Source: Epichloe hybrida (lineage: Eukaryota; Ascomycota; Sordariomycetes; Hypocreales; Clavicipitaceae). From it: 64,000 nucleotides of DNA. The notes beneath the pieces were generated by a model. The model did not search any database. It saw only the letters and a program-made list of their open reading frames with translations, and had not been told where the DNA came from. Numbering within the stretch: position 1 is the first letter of the stretch; every line of letters starts with the position of its first letter. Positions 1-11,793 of the stretch are shown piece after piece. Position numbers and translations under genes: made by a program. The stretch spans positions 186,001-250,000 of the forward strand of contig JAFEKR010000035.1 of assembly GCA_019022495.1 (NCBI GenBank). Direction: 5' to 3'.

Positions 1-2602
1 CTGCTCGTCAGTGGGATCATCGGAGATCCATGGACCCTTCTCCTCATCAGTGGCATTATGGAAACCATCGGCACGCTTGAGAGTTTGGACATCCAGATCC
101 GTCACGTATGCCTTGCCATCCGACAGCTTGATTCGAACTTCGCGGTCGGTTGACAGCATCATGTCATCCTTGGCTAATCTTCGAGGGCCATCGAAAACAG
201 CCATGATGCGCTTTCGCATGGTCATCTGACCCTTGTCGAAGCCCCAAGATGACGGATAGTCGCGGCGGTTTTTGCGGCCACGGGTCTTGGTTGGCATGGG
301 CACACCTCCCCGGGCGTGTGCCAACCCGCGAGATTTCTGCACGCCGTTGGCGGGAGTGCCCTTCTTCTTGCTGGACGGCGAAGAGTTCGCCCTGGAAGAA
401 GCATACTCGCCTGGAGCGTCGTCGTCACCCAACTCGAGATCATCGTCGTCGTCGTCGTCATTTTGGAAAGTTTGCGTGGTCTGTGTCGTCGTGGGCAGGT
501 GGTTCTTCTCCAACGTTTGGTGCACAACTTTGTCGTTCTCAACTTCAGCCAAGTGCTGTGCGTTGATGGCCTCGGCGGGGTCCTCCTGTTGGACAATGCG
601 GAGCACACAATCGTCCAAATGTTCGTAAAAGTCCTGGGCGTTGGAGAATGTCTGCGAGCAAGTGCTGCATTTTCCGGTGGCGTCTGGGGCGTAGCCAGTG
701 AGCTTCCTGCCGACAGCGACACCCGTAGATGTCTTTTTGCGACTATTGGGAGGTGTCTGCTCGACTCCATGAACGGCTGTCAAATGTCTCTTGAAGACGT
801 CTGCTCGATTAAAGGATTTCTCGGCGGGGGATCCAGAGCCGGGACAGAAACCGCACACCATGGTTCCCTTGTAGTGAGTTAGTGTGTGTCGATTCTTGTC
901 GTATTTGCGAGCAAACCCCTTGACATGATACTCGCAGGTTTGGATTGGACATTTCTCGGGGCGCTCGTTCTGGTGGGTGAGCATATGGGCCTTCAAATCC
1001 TTGAAGACCTTGCCGCAGTCCGGATACGTGCATCTCTGCTTCTCCCTGGCTTCATCTCCGCTGTAGTCGGCAGAACCACCTGGCGATATCAAGTTGGCCA
1101 TACTAACTCGGCGATCGCCGTGGGGGTCCATGTTAGCGCAATATGGGCTGGTGGTGTAGGCAGGAGCAAAGGGGCCATTTTGAAGAAAAGGCGAGGTGCT
1201 GCCGGGGCGGACCATGTTCGGCTGAGGCGATGATGACAGCGACGGGGAGGAGGCGAAGGCGTGGGTGGCGGGGTGGTGAAAGTGGCCATGGTAAGGCGAT
1301 ATGGGCATCTGTGGGCGAGCGATCTCTGGGTGAATGAGAGAGGAATCTGGAGGGAAAGAGATGGTGTCAGTGGCTATGACTGTGAGATTCATTGTCGTCG
1401 AAGAACAAAATGATGTTGGAGGTTGGACGGAGGTAAAAGCCGGGAGGCGGAGATGGTGGCCAAAGCGTCGGAGAGGAAGCCAAACCGGGAAAGCCCGGCG
1501 TTGGCGCGCCATGGAGCCAGGGGGCGGGGCGGGCGGCAGGGGGCAGGGGGCGGGCGGGGCGGCGCAGGGGGGATTGGGGGGGATGCAGGCCAGCCAGAGA
1601 GACAACTGACTGGATCTCGCAGTTGTCACTTCAGTCGCAGCTGTCACTTCAGTTGCAGCTGCAGCAGTCGCAGCAGTTGCAGCCAGGCGACCTCCACTGG
1701 CCCGCACTGCAAGACGGAGAAGCCGGGCCCGTCACACCAAAAACACACAAAAAAAAAAACCACTCCCTCTCGCTCTCGCACGACCGCGTCGGCCAAGCCC
1801 GCCACGCAAATGTCTCAGATATGGCTTGCAAGACGGCAGCGGGATCGCCGAGCTTCCCGGGAGGAGAGAAGGGAAACTCCAGGGCGAGAGACCGGGCAAG
1901 GGCATCGTATCAAGGACACGCCCAAAGAAAGAAAGAAAAAGCACACATGTATGCGCTTGACTTACCGACAAAGGATTTTGGCTGCGCGCCAAAGTCAAAG
2001 GTGGCGTAGTCGTCCATGGCATTGTGGTAGTACTCTGTGCCACTCATGTAGTCGCTACCCACGATACTGGGATGGAGGCTCATTGTGTTGTTGTTGCTGT
2101 TGTTGCTCCAATCTGAGACTCCCAGCTGTCCGTGATTCGTTTGCGGTGAACCGACTGCTGACGAGGGCGCAGAAGGAATAGATGATGCGGAAAGGCCAGA
2201 CGATAAGATGTCGTCTGCGTAGACACCGGGAGATGGATGACCCGTTAAGATGTAGCTCGAGGTCTCGGCATATAGCGAGGGCTCAAAGCCCACTGAGGTT
2301 GTGGCAGCTGGATATGACACGCCCATGTCCATGGGGGACGCGGAAGCGAATGTGTTTTGAGGGGGTTCGGGATAGCTGTTGAAACCGTCGTTGTGCTGGT
2401 GTTGTGGGAACAGGCTGGTGGTGGTATAAGACTGCCCGGCCATGGAGGTCATGATGTGATCGGGTTGGAAATCGGTACAACCAGTCTGTGAGGGTTCAGT
2501 GCCGTGCTTCGAGGGTGTGGGATTCCTTCCAAGCTTTACATAGGCGGCTGCTGCTATGCTCACGCTGTCGAGAACACTTACGCTGGAACAACTGGTTTCC
2601 AT
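1..2602 (-). CDS. C2H2 zinc-finger transcription factor, C-terminus cut by window edge
   Basis: Probable DNA-binding regulator in the nucleus. Two exons are visible: 2602-1966 and 1346-1, joined across a GTAAGT...CCAG intron (1347-1965); the join restores one frame (661 residues visible). The N-terminal third is rich in Ser, Pro, Tyr, Asn and Gln, as in activation regions. From about residue 318 come three C2H2 fingers in a row (CTYPDC..HMLTH; CPIQTC..HTLTH; CGFC..HLTAVH) and a fourth, divergent C2HC finger (CSTC..HLDDC). A run of seven Asp and a basic TKTRGRKNRR segment follow. The frame is open upstream of 2602 but has no ATG there; ATGs at 2602 and 2452 are both possible starts, and the 2452/2443 pair has the better context. 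The finger block resembles fungal Czf1-type regulators from memory, but I am not sure of that name. The stop lies outside the window. Confidence 0.82.
1347..1965 (-). other. 619-bp intron of the zinc-finger gene, with CAG-rich repeats
   Basis: The donor is GTAAGT (1965 downwards) and the acceptor is CTCCAG (1352-1347). It is the longest intron in the window; most others are 50-190 bp. It contains imperfect CAGCTG/CAGTTGCAG repeats at about 1617-1690 and G-rich runs at about 1519-1580. No protein-coding content was recognised in it. Confidence 0.7.
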
Positions 2603-5600
2603 TCCACACTCGAGGAGCGCGGAGCACCGGTGGTTGTCTTGACTCACGGGGCGGCCAGGTTCCGCTCGTATTCGGCTGAGTCACGGCGCTGGTTCACTTG
2701 AAGAATCAAAATAGAAAAGCACTGATTTGCTGATGGAGCCAATGACAGTCGAGCAGGTCCTGGCTTGCCACAGTCAGAGGGAGGGACGACTGTATGTTTG
2801 TCGTTGATGAATGTCGGGAGGATCCAAGATGGGTTCCAAGATGAGTGGACAAATGATGTGTGAACTGGTATAAGTGAGAGAGCGCTGCCAACGTCGGTCG
2901 TCTCTCAGCGGAGCCCGCGTGCAAGAATAGTTGATCTCTTCGGAAAATACAGCTAACGATTGACCGTTGCAGCGATTCCGACGAGATGATTGTTGGCTTG
3001 TTGGGGCAAAGACGGCTGACAACACTCATGATGCAGATGGGGGCCCAGAAGTAGATATAGACGACATGCCGTCGTAATAGACGGGTTGTCCACCCCAGGG
3101 CCCAGCCAACGGGGGGGATCTACTGGGAGAAGGTCGAGATGACGACGAAGTACATACATACATGGTGTCGAGTTCGGACAAGGCGGTAGGGCAGAAGGGG
3201 GACGCCGCCAGCCTCATCCGGGGAGGGGCTAGAAAGGGTGTGCGCGCAAACAAGCAAGGCTCCGTCCGTTTTGGCAAAGGCAAAAGGGATATGAGGATTG
3301 AGCAGGCATCCATCCCATCTACTCCGTACATATCTCGCCAATTTGAGTTGTCGTTGTCCAGGGACCAGGGAGGTACCGGGGGGCCAGGGGCGTATGTATG
3401 TACATACGTCTGTCTACCTTGGCTCTCGGCCTGGTGGGCAACTCTCGGCCTGGTGGGCCATGTACTTCGGTATTCAATCGAGAACCTCGTCGTCTCCTGG
3501 GTAGGAAGGCGTTGTCGTGGGAGCGTGCAAGGAGGGGCGTGTGATGAACCGGGTCCGGTCCGGCGCAACCAAACTGTGCACCAATGCGACGACGATCTCC
3601 CCTGCGTGCATATGTACCACTACTTGCCGTGTCCCTCGCATCCCCCGGAGTTTTGGATGCCGGGAAGATGTTCAGTGCGGATTTGGGGGAGCAGGAGAGC
3701 CGGAGATTCTGGAGGGGCGCCTGGATGGGTCTCGGGCGCTGCAAGGGGCGACCCCGCGCGTGTAGAGATACAAAAATACAAGTGGGCCCACCCCATCCCA
3801 TCTACATCTACATACGCGATGCGCGGCGACCCCCCCCATCGGACCGGGGCGCAGGGATGACTAACCACAAGAGGAGGAAGAGGAGGAAGAGGAGGAACCT
3901 GGGAGGCCAGGGGTATCGGACATGCTAAGCTCGAATGGGACTACTTTCTTTGGTCACAGTCTTAGATGCAGCAAGATTCGCAGTAACGCCCAAGAACTGA
4001 AGAGTCAAGGCAGAGGAATCCCCCCAAATCGGCGGTTGGTGTCTGAGACAACACAAAGGGCTACATGTATGTACGTGCATCTTGCCAGTTCCAGACACGA
4101 AAAGAATACGTACATGCGTGCGTGTACGAATCATCCAAGCCTTGGTCCGATGAGGATGATTCGAATACGGGACCGAAGGACACCACCCGTCTCACGACCT
4201 GCTGTCTCGCGGACACGTGAATGCCAACAATGTTACAATTTGCCGGTAATTGCCGGCCATTTCGGGCGCGCATCTTGCGCATCTTGAGTCTTCTCACTGT
4301 CAGTGCTTACGATGCTATTTCGGGGGCCCGATGTGAGTTGAGACCCGTCGTACAAGGTTCCTCCAGTCGTCGAGTCCGTGACATGTCCATCAGGGGCTTT
4401 CCATCGCTAGCTGTCTGTCACATCGCGCTGATCAATCTCACGGTGAAATTCGGTTTGCATTTCTCCGCCGTCCAATTTGATTGAATAAACCCTGCCTGGT
4501 ACCCACGTAGCCCATTCCCGTTCTGTCAGGCGTACGTCACCGCGTTCAACAAAGCGTTGTCAGACGAGTGACAAGTTGACTCACATACAATTTGACATGT
4601 CTGTAAATGGAACATTGTACAAGCCCTTCTCTGCCAGAATGTGCATGTCTGGATGCATGGGTAAGCGAGAAGTAAATTACCAAGTGCGAAAAAGGGGTCC
4701 CACCTCTTCACGAACCTTGGGGTGCGCCATGCTAGTGCTTATTTCGTGATTTCTTCTGATGAATGTCGTTGTCGTTGTCGGGAAGATGCCATGACCGCCG
4801 CCAACCGTTCGTCCTCACCGTCTCGTGATTGCAGCCGATTCCGCTAAACTCAATCAGATCCGATGTCTCGAACCACTCAATGGCAACACTAGCAACACTA
4901 GCAACACTAGCAACACTAGCAACACTAGCAACACTAGCAACACTAGCAACACTAGCAACACTAGCAACACTAGCAACACTAGCAACACTAGCAACACTAG
5001 CAACACTAGCAACACTAGCAACACTAGCAACACTAGCAACACTAGCAACACTAGCAACACTAGCAACACTAGCAACACTAGCAACACTAGCAACACTAGC
5101 AACACTAGCAACACTAGCAACACTAGCAACTACTCGGTACCGCGATTTCGGGGCAACGCCACCTGGTCCGATGAGGCAAGGGCTCTCCTTCATCGATTCT
5201 CACTCACACCAGGCCTTTGCGGGTTCCTGACCACGACTAAATAGACGTCGTTGGATGATAAATCCGGCACTGAGGAACTTCAAGGAACGTCACCCCTTCG
5301 CGTCGACGGTGATGATGATACGTTGACGATGCAATACTGACTGCAGTGTGCCCGAAAGAATACCGAAGGAAGCCAAGAGTTCATGTGGCTTGGATCGCAC
5401 AGCACCCAAGAGTGACTCAACCCAGAGCGTTGAGACATACAGAAGCCAGGGATTTGTAGACAGACATTTCAGACCCGTTCAATCTTACTGTGGTTCTCGG
5501 GGCGTGCCGTGCATACATACGTACATCCATGCATGTCGAGGCTTCATGCAAGCTCTGAGGGGTGACACGGGTGTCTCTCTTTCTCCAATTGTCCTCTGTG

Positions 5601-8600
5601 AAACCGTCAGCGTAATCACCATGGCAAGATCAGACCGATCTCTTCGCTGTCGACGTGCATCAGCGACTCGTCAAGTCTGCCTACTTCGCTCGAGGCCAGA
5701 CAAAAAGAGGCATGGCCTCGAAGGACCAACAGAGTAGAGTAACACTGCATTAATCCCGGGTTGCACACACTCACTGCCAATGCTAGTCAGAGCTCCAAAA
5801 TCAAATCAAAAAAATCAAAAATAACGGTCTTGGGGACTTGTAAAAAAAAGTTTGGGTCAGGCAATCTCAAGGATAGCCTCCCTCCAGATTTTGAAATGCG
5901 GTTGTTGCCATCTCGCCGAATCTTGCTAGCCACTGTTCTCAGTCCTATTGCGCTGATCTTGTCACCGGAATATGAGCCTTCTGCAAATGAAGCCTCATCA
6001 CCCCTCCCATCATGACGGTAAGTTCCGACGGGTTTGACCTGCTTGCTGTTGGCGTAGTGGCTAGTAACGGGTAATAAGCAGTGGTTTGCGTTCATTCATT
6101 CCTTGGGGAGTTGCCGTACTCAACGAGTCAATGGCGTAGATGGAGTTGCTTTTCGACAAGCAAAATGGGCATCTCGTGGTTGTCAACCTCGAAGAAGAAG
6201 ACGCCCCCCCCCTCTTCCCCCCCTGCGGAGTATTGATGTGGCCCCTTCTCTCTGGCCTGCCTGGCCCCCTTTTCCGATGCGGCTCTGCGGACTTTTTGCT
6301 TTTTTTATTTTTTTGCTTGACGTGGTGCCCGACCCGACTGGGAGTAACTGACAGCTCCAGTCACAAACACTTTCAAGGTTTGATGGCCAACCACCGTCCC
6401 CGTGCCACGCCCAGATATCAACTCTGTGACGGATTACAACCCCCACAACTGGTCTAATTCCGAGCATGGCAGCTATTAGCGCGGATGCCAATATTCATGC
6501 TAGGAGGGTGAAAATTCGTGCCCGCGGTGAGCCTAGTTTTTAAACGGAGATTTGCGGGGAGGACGCAGGCGCGGCAACACGCGGTTGCTTCGGTTGGAGG
6601 TAGTATACTCTGTGACTCCGTATAGATTTGCCTACCTGGTTAGTAGCTACTGGGACCCCAGATTTCATCTACATATGTATGTACGTACTGCCTGTGAATC
6701 CCGGCAAACTATAATTAGGACCCGGTGTCGCACAAAGTCTCTGCTCCGCAGATGTTTTCCCGTTTGACCCTTGCGGTAAGCACGCCCCCTTCCGTTTCTC
6801 TCGACAGCCAAGGAAAAGACACAATGGCAAGCATTGAGATTACCTGCTTACTGCTGCTTCCTTGATTATCTGGTCGTCGGCAGTGCATAATCGTCGAAAC
6901 ATTGACTCGGATGTTTTGTTCAATCGTCTATTCTAAAACACAGGTCAGACTAACGCTCACACAGTCATAGTTATCACCGCGCCCTGGGGAGTCGATGAAG
7001 ACGCCATTCTGGTCTTGAGAAGTCTCTAAGAATCAGAGTGATGAACTCACAATATTCAACGTAAACGAGTTTGACATTGATTTTCACATTGATGCGTTCA
7101 AAATACAAAGCTTCTTGTTTGTTAGCAAACCATCCGCTCTTGGGCCAGGAATTATTAATACCCGAGCCAATCGTGATGCAGAACTAATGACAACTCAGTG
7201 CCATCCATGGAGTGGCTCCGATGCCGTTGATTGGCCACGGCCCCTTCCTTCATCCGTGAATGCTGAATGCCTCGGGGGGTGCCGGTGCTAATCACACGCC
7301 GTCTCGTCATGTTTTTGGTTTCACTCGCATGGATCAGGGTCCGACAGCCCGCCTTCCTCGCCTTCCTCGCCCGCCTCGCCCGCCTGCCCATCCACACCAA
7401 TTTCTGACAGTTCTGCATTCCTGGCCTGCATAATATTAATATGCCTGCCCGTCAGTGGTCACCTTTTCCCGCCCATGGCAATAACTGCACATGTTCGGAT
7501 ACGCCTCAATAGTCGTTCTATGTATTGCTCCGTACCTCCGTACAGAGATGACATCGGCAGTTTGTTTGGCTTTCGATAAGCCGTCTTCCTGCTCGCAATC
7601 CCGCGCCCCTGGTTCTGAGCCCCGGTCAAGGATGGCGGCAAGGCAGTTTGATAACATGTACATATTCGCTGTGTGTGACTTGGCGGGCGGCTCAGCGTCC
7701 AACGGACGGCAGGCAGATCAATACATTCCCAAACTGGTAATCAGTGCGATTGATGCGATACCGTTGTTCAAAGGCCTGGCTGGCGCTTCGGGATCCTCAA
7801 TCTTGGCGGACGTCCCCGAACACGTCCCCGAACACAACACGCGAAGACGGAACTCGTCACAAAGCCCGAGCGTTTTTCTCAATTCAACCATTATTACCCT
7901 GTCATCGCTTCTTCACCATGGCTATTTCGACCGAGCAGATCCAACTGCAAATATCACCTAGCCTTTTGCGTATCGCCGACGGGATCTACTTGACATGACG
8001 TGCATGCTTCGTTCCTTGTCGTGGTGATGCTTTTCTTTTTTTTTTTCCTTCTTTTTTTTTTTTCTTCCGCGACAAACTTCAGACTGGGTGCAGCATCACA
8101 TCTCCAACGACACTGGCCCTATCACGTTCAGGAAACCATGTCCCAGCCCAAGGGGGATGCTGAGTGAGCATGTGAATCTAGACGGCCAGATCTAGCTCTA
8201 CCACTGGCCGCGTTTCGCGTTTACCGAGGAGTCACAGCGACCCTGGGATTTTGCATTCAAAAAAGCAATCACGATGGCGGCACCCAATGAATGAATGGGC
8301 CGGTCTGCTTCAATGGTTTCACTGGACTGGCCATGACATCAAAAGCGAGGCAGATCGACTTGCCGTCGGAAAGAGGAAAAACCCCTAACCTCTAGCGTTC
8401 TGCTTCTCACGACCGGAGCGGCATTCCAACTGGTCATGTTTCACTTGAGCCAATTTTGCCAGGGAGGGGGAGGCGGCACGACCAGAATAGATTGTCACCG
8501 GCACCAAAAGAAAGTCGATTGACAACCTCATGCCTGCCTGACAAGCATCCAATGGATCACCTGGCACGTCAGCCATTTTCCAACCCATAACTTGCGGACC

Positions 8601-8831
8601 CGAGTTTCTGGATACAAGCGGGGAGCTAGCTCCTCGCACTCCCTCCCTCTTTTTTTTCTTTTTTTTTATTTTTTACCCTCTCCGCTAAAGCATGAATTTA
8701 CACGAACAAGGTCAAGCGGGATGATGGGTCCCTAGCGCGCAGATACCAGATATGTACGCAGACCAGACCAGACCAGGGTGTGGCATGACAAGCACTCAGA
8801 TGGTGTATGTAGAATCTGTCGCCAAAGTCCC
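2603..8831. other. Gene-sparse region upstream of the zinc-finger gene
   Basis: About 6.2 kb with no recognisable gene on either strand; all open frames are short and of low-complexity or random composition. It probably includes the promoter and 5' leader of the divergent regulator gene. It contains alternating purine-pyrimidine tracts of the TACATACGTA type (3150-3164, 3391-3409, 4062-4080, 4108-4128, 5511-5535, 6671-6689), the 9-bp minisatellite at 4883-5130, and polypyrimidine runs at about 8034-8065 and 8641-8676. Confidence 0.6.
4883..5130. repeat. Perfect 9-bp minisatellite, about 27.5 copies
   Basis: The unit GCAACACTA is repeated without a single mismatch over 248 bp. The unit carries a CTAG palindrome, so CTAG recurs every 9 bp. 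Because the period is a multiple of three, four of the six frames stay open through the array and give artificial tripeptide repeats (Asn-Thr-Ser and Thr-Leu-Ala forward; Ala-Ser-Val and Leu-Val-Leu reverse). No flanking coding sequence was recognised, so it is treated as non-coding. Perfect identity suggests recent expansion. Confidence 0.97.
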
Positions 8832-8840
8832 CCAAACCAG
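8832..8840. repeat. Left target-site duplication of the MULE
   Basis: The 9-mer CCAAACCAG abuts the left inverted repeat and is repeated exactly at 11785-11793 just outside the right one. A 9-bp duplication is characteristic of Mutator-like transposons. Confidence 0.93.
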
Positions 8841-8965
8841 CAACACGTAAACATGCAGTAGTGATTTTTCAATCATGCAGTAGTAACTAGGCCCAAAACA
8901 GAAGAAGTACCCGCGCATGTAAATTTATAAGGGAAGTGACCTCCCGCAATTCATACATTTCACAC
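8841..8965 (+). repeat. Left terminal inverted repeat of the MULE
   Basis: Begins CAACACGTAAACATG and ends near TTTCACAC. It matches the reverse complement of 11660-11784 at about 116 of 125 positions, with only C/T and A/G differences. Part of the outer 60 bp recurs in the small element at 24396-24708. Confidence 0.93.
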
Positions 8966-10549
8966 TATATGCACACAAGAGGGAAAACGCGTTTTTAGAG
9001 ATACAGAGCTTCTATTACAGCCTATAGTAATTCTACTAAGTAGACTAGCTAGTTCCTATGCTCTGATTTTCTTAAGAAGCAAAGGGACTTAGTATAGCAT
9101 ACTAATTATAATAGCCTTAAGGTACCTAGGCTATTAAGTAAAAATTCCTACTATCTTAAACCATTTAAGGCAGCTAAGGTACCTATAAAGGAGGCATTTA
9201 GTAATAGCACGGCTAATTATGCATCGCGGTAGCTTGTGTTATAAGCTATAATATAGCTTATAATATAAGCTATAATATCTAAAGAGCCTTAATAGTGCCT
9301 ATTATCTTCGCTATAGTAAATTAAAGCTCTTAAATTTACTTTACACTATTATTATAAGCCCTTTGCCCTCTTTTTTAAACGCCGCCGCTACTATAGCTTA
9401 ATAATAATATAGCTAATAATGCTCTTACTATAGAAGCCTTAACTTAATAAACAAGAGTAGCAATCACATTCCCCTTATGCTTATAAACGCTTAGTATTTT
9501 ACCTATATAAGACTCAATTAGTAAGTACAGCTTTAGCTTATTTAATGGTTAACTTTAATATCATATATTATTAGGATTAGGCTCGTAATAAGCATTAAGC
9601 AGCTCTTACTCTTTAGGCTATAATAATTATTAGCTATTATTTATAAGAAGTATAAAGAACGTACTATTATTACTTTAAGCCACTAATAATAGTAAATATC
9701 TTTTATCTTAAGAGGAAGTCTAGCATTAATTCTATTAATAATTATATACTTATAAGGAAGCCTAAACTGCTTTTTAAAACAGCTACTATAGGGCTTTATA
9801 GCATGCTATATTTAAGCTCTTTTCTTTATAGCATTAAGGGCAAGCTTTACTTACTCTATTACAAGGTCTATCGCCCGCCACCTAATACAAAGCACGAGAT
9901 TCTAAATAACTTCAAATTTATCCTAAGTAACCTTATAGCAAGAGAATTCCCTATTAAATTATACAGTAAGGCGCTTCTTTTAATTATAAGTTATATCCTA
10001 AATCATATTATAAAGCTTATAGAGATTAATAAAAGGGTACCTTACATACCTCTTTAGCTTATAATATAAGCTCTTAACTCTTTAGGAGGCTTAAATACTA
10101 AAATTAAGGTAAGTTTTTAGGGTATAGTTAGCAATTAGTCTCGCCATAGTAGGTAAGTCTTGTTTAGGTAGTTAAGGATAGCTAAGATATAGTAATTAGT
10201 AGTAGATTACATAGATATTATATAGGAATCTAATCTTACGCTACTAGTTAGTGAATATCACATAGAGATGCTTCTATTAGGCTAAAAACTCCTCCTCTAA
10301 AGAAGCCCTTATAATAGTAGTCTAAGCTTTAAGAATACTATCTATAGTATTATTAAAGGAAGAAGAAGGCGTTAATTAAAGTGCTTATAATACAAGAATA
10401 CCACTTTATTTCTCTTTATTATTACCTACTACTATAGGTAAACTATACTTAACTTTATTATTACCTTCCTTCTATTATTCTTATTATTTTACTATTAGCT
10501 TACGTGCCTTTTTCTTCTTATAACTCTTAATAATTTTATAACCCTTAAG

Positions 10550-11435
10550 ACTTCCGTTCTATTTCTTCTTAATATTAAGTATAATATTCTTTAGTATATA
10601 CTACATATAAATTTGCTACTAAGTGTATAGGAAGATATTTTAAAGAGAGGTCTTAAGCGCGAATTTAAAATCTATAATAATAATAGATAGGTAACTGATT
10701 TTAGCCTTAACTTATGCTACTTAAAGCGCTAAAAGAAACCACGTATAGGCCTTAATATCCTCATAAGCTACTAATCCAAATGTAACACTAAAATTTATAT
10801 ATAATGCTAAGACACTAGTAACTTGCATTAGTAGGAGGTTAAAGTAGTTAACCTTATATATATTATCTATCTATAATACCTTAGGATTTCTCCTCTAATC
10901 TTTAATGTAATTATAATAGGTCTAGAACACCTAGTTAATCTTTCCTATATTACTATAATAGATTTTATAGTAAAATATACGGTTATTTATAGAGAGAATC
11001 TCTATAAAGGCTTAAGTTAATGTTCTAGCGTAATATTTGCCTAATTATAGCTTTCTTTAATAGAAAAAAACATCTAGGGTATTAATTAGAAGTTAAGGCT
11101 ACTTATGTGTAATTTGCTTAGTAATTTGCTTTATAGTTAGTTAAGTTCCCTTACTCTTTATTTCTATTATCTTAAGAAGCCTTATAGAACTAAATTCTTG
11201 CTAGCTTCTTTGCCGTAATATACTTAAGCTAATAAGAGAAGAGATTTACTTATGGTTATAAGAGAAATCTATAACCTTAAGATTATAGGTATTATAATCC
11301 TTCTTATAGATAATTTAGGCTTAAAAGGGGCATTTACTCTTATGTGAAGAGGTCTAATAGATATCTTTATTATTAGACCACTTATAATAATTACTACCTT
11401 ACTAGTATTATAGCAATATAAAGCTTATAATAGTT
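10550..11435 (-). pseudogene. Degenerate MULE transposase relic
   Basis: Two conceptual-translation blocks on the minus strand look like MULE transposase. The upstream one (about 11435-11230) includes SSHKSKCPF and ends with a NHK motif, like the N-terminal FAR1/MULE zinc-binding region (CPF...HNH). The other (about 10880-10555) includes YKVNYFN, VTFGLVAYED, KAYTWFL and ILNIKKK, like the DDE-type catalytic core. Both are interrupted by stops that are explicable as C-to-T changes in CAG, CAA or TGG codons. The protein is non-functional, and its exact ends cannot be set from this copy alone. Confidence 0.8.
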
Positions 11436-11659
11436 ATGCGGGGATTACATTATCTACTGCTAATATTACATATAAAACCTTTAAGATACTAGTAGTCTTA
11501 AATTATAGTTATTACATCTTAAACTTACTAGTATTAGCCCTTAATTTAAGATATTAGTATAATATACGGCGTTAACAGCGTTTACGAATCCATTACGATG
11601 CGGTATTTATTATAATATAGAACGCGAAGAAAAAAATCAGTATACAGAGGAAATTAGTG

Positions 11660-11784
11660 GTGTGGAATGCATAAATTACGGGAGGTCACTTCCCTTACAA
11701 ATTTACGTGCGCGGGTACTTCTTTCGTTTTGGGCCTAGTTACTACTGCATGATTGAAAAATCACTACTACATGTTTACGTGTTG
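11660..11784 (-). repeat. Right terminal inverted repeat of the MULE
   Basis: Reverse complement of the left repeat apart from nine transitions. The outermost bases are GTTTACGTGTTG, followed directly by the second copy of the 9-bp target duplication. Confidence 0.93.
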
Positions 11785-11793
11785 CCAAACCAG
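11785..11793. repeat. Right target-site duplication of the MULE
   Basis: An exact copy of CCAAACCAG, identical to the 9-mer flanking the left end of the element. Confidence 0.93.

Larger units (their letters stand above)
8841..11784 (-). mobile_element. RIP-decayed Mutator-like (MULE) DNA transposon
   Basis: The element is 2944 bp, bounded by 125-bp terminal inverted repeats (8841-8965 and 11660-11784) and an exact 9-bp target duplication. The interior is strongly AT-rich, in sharp contrast with the flanking GC-rich DNA. The nine differences I count between the two inverted repeats are all transitions, as RIP would produce. The minus strand retains blocks resembling a MULE transposase, broken by many TAA/TAG codons. 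Long inverted ends, 9-bp duplication and transposase relic together place it near the fungal Hop-type MULEs (family knowledge). It cannot encode an active transposase. Confidence 0.92.

Noticed and set aside
1423..2181. Plus-strand 252-codon open frame
   Set aside because: It lies across the intron and opposite exon 1 of the zinc-finger gene and has Arg/Ser/Cys-rich random composition.
4883..5130. Possible CRISPR array
   Set aside because: Units are directly adjacent with no spacers, and the organism is a fungus.
4732..5244. Four open frames of 91-153 codons through the minisatellite, giving tripeptide-repeat proteins
   Set aside because: They exist only because a 9-bp period keeps the frame open; flanks lack conserved coding sequence or splice context.
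7491..7961. Plus-strand 156-codon open frame in the gene desert
   Set aside because: No recognisable domain, no good splice or start context; likely chance.
9803..10057. Plus-strand 84-codon open frame inside the MULE
   Set aside because: Composition is Ile/Leu/Lys/Tyr as expected from AT-rich RIP-mutated DNA; the transposase relic is on the other strand.
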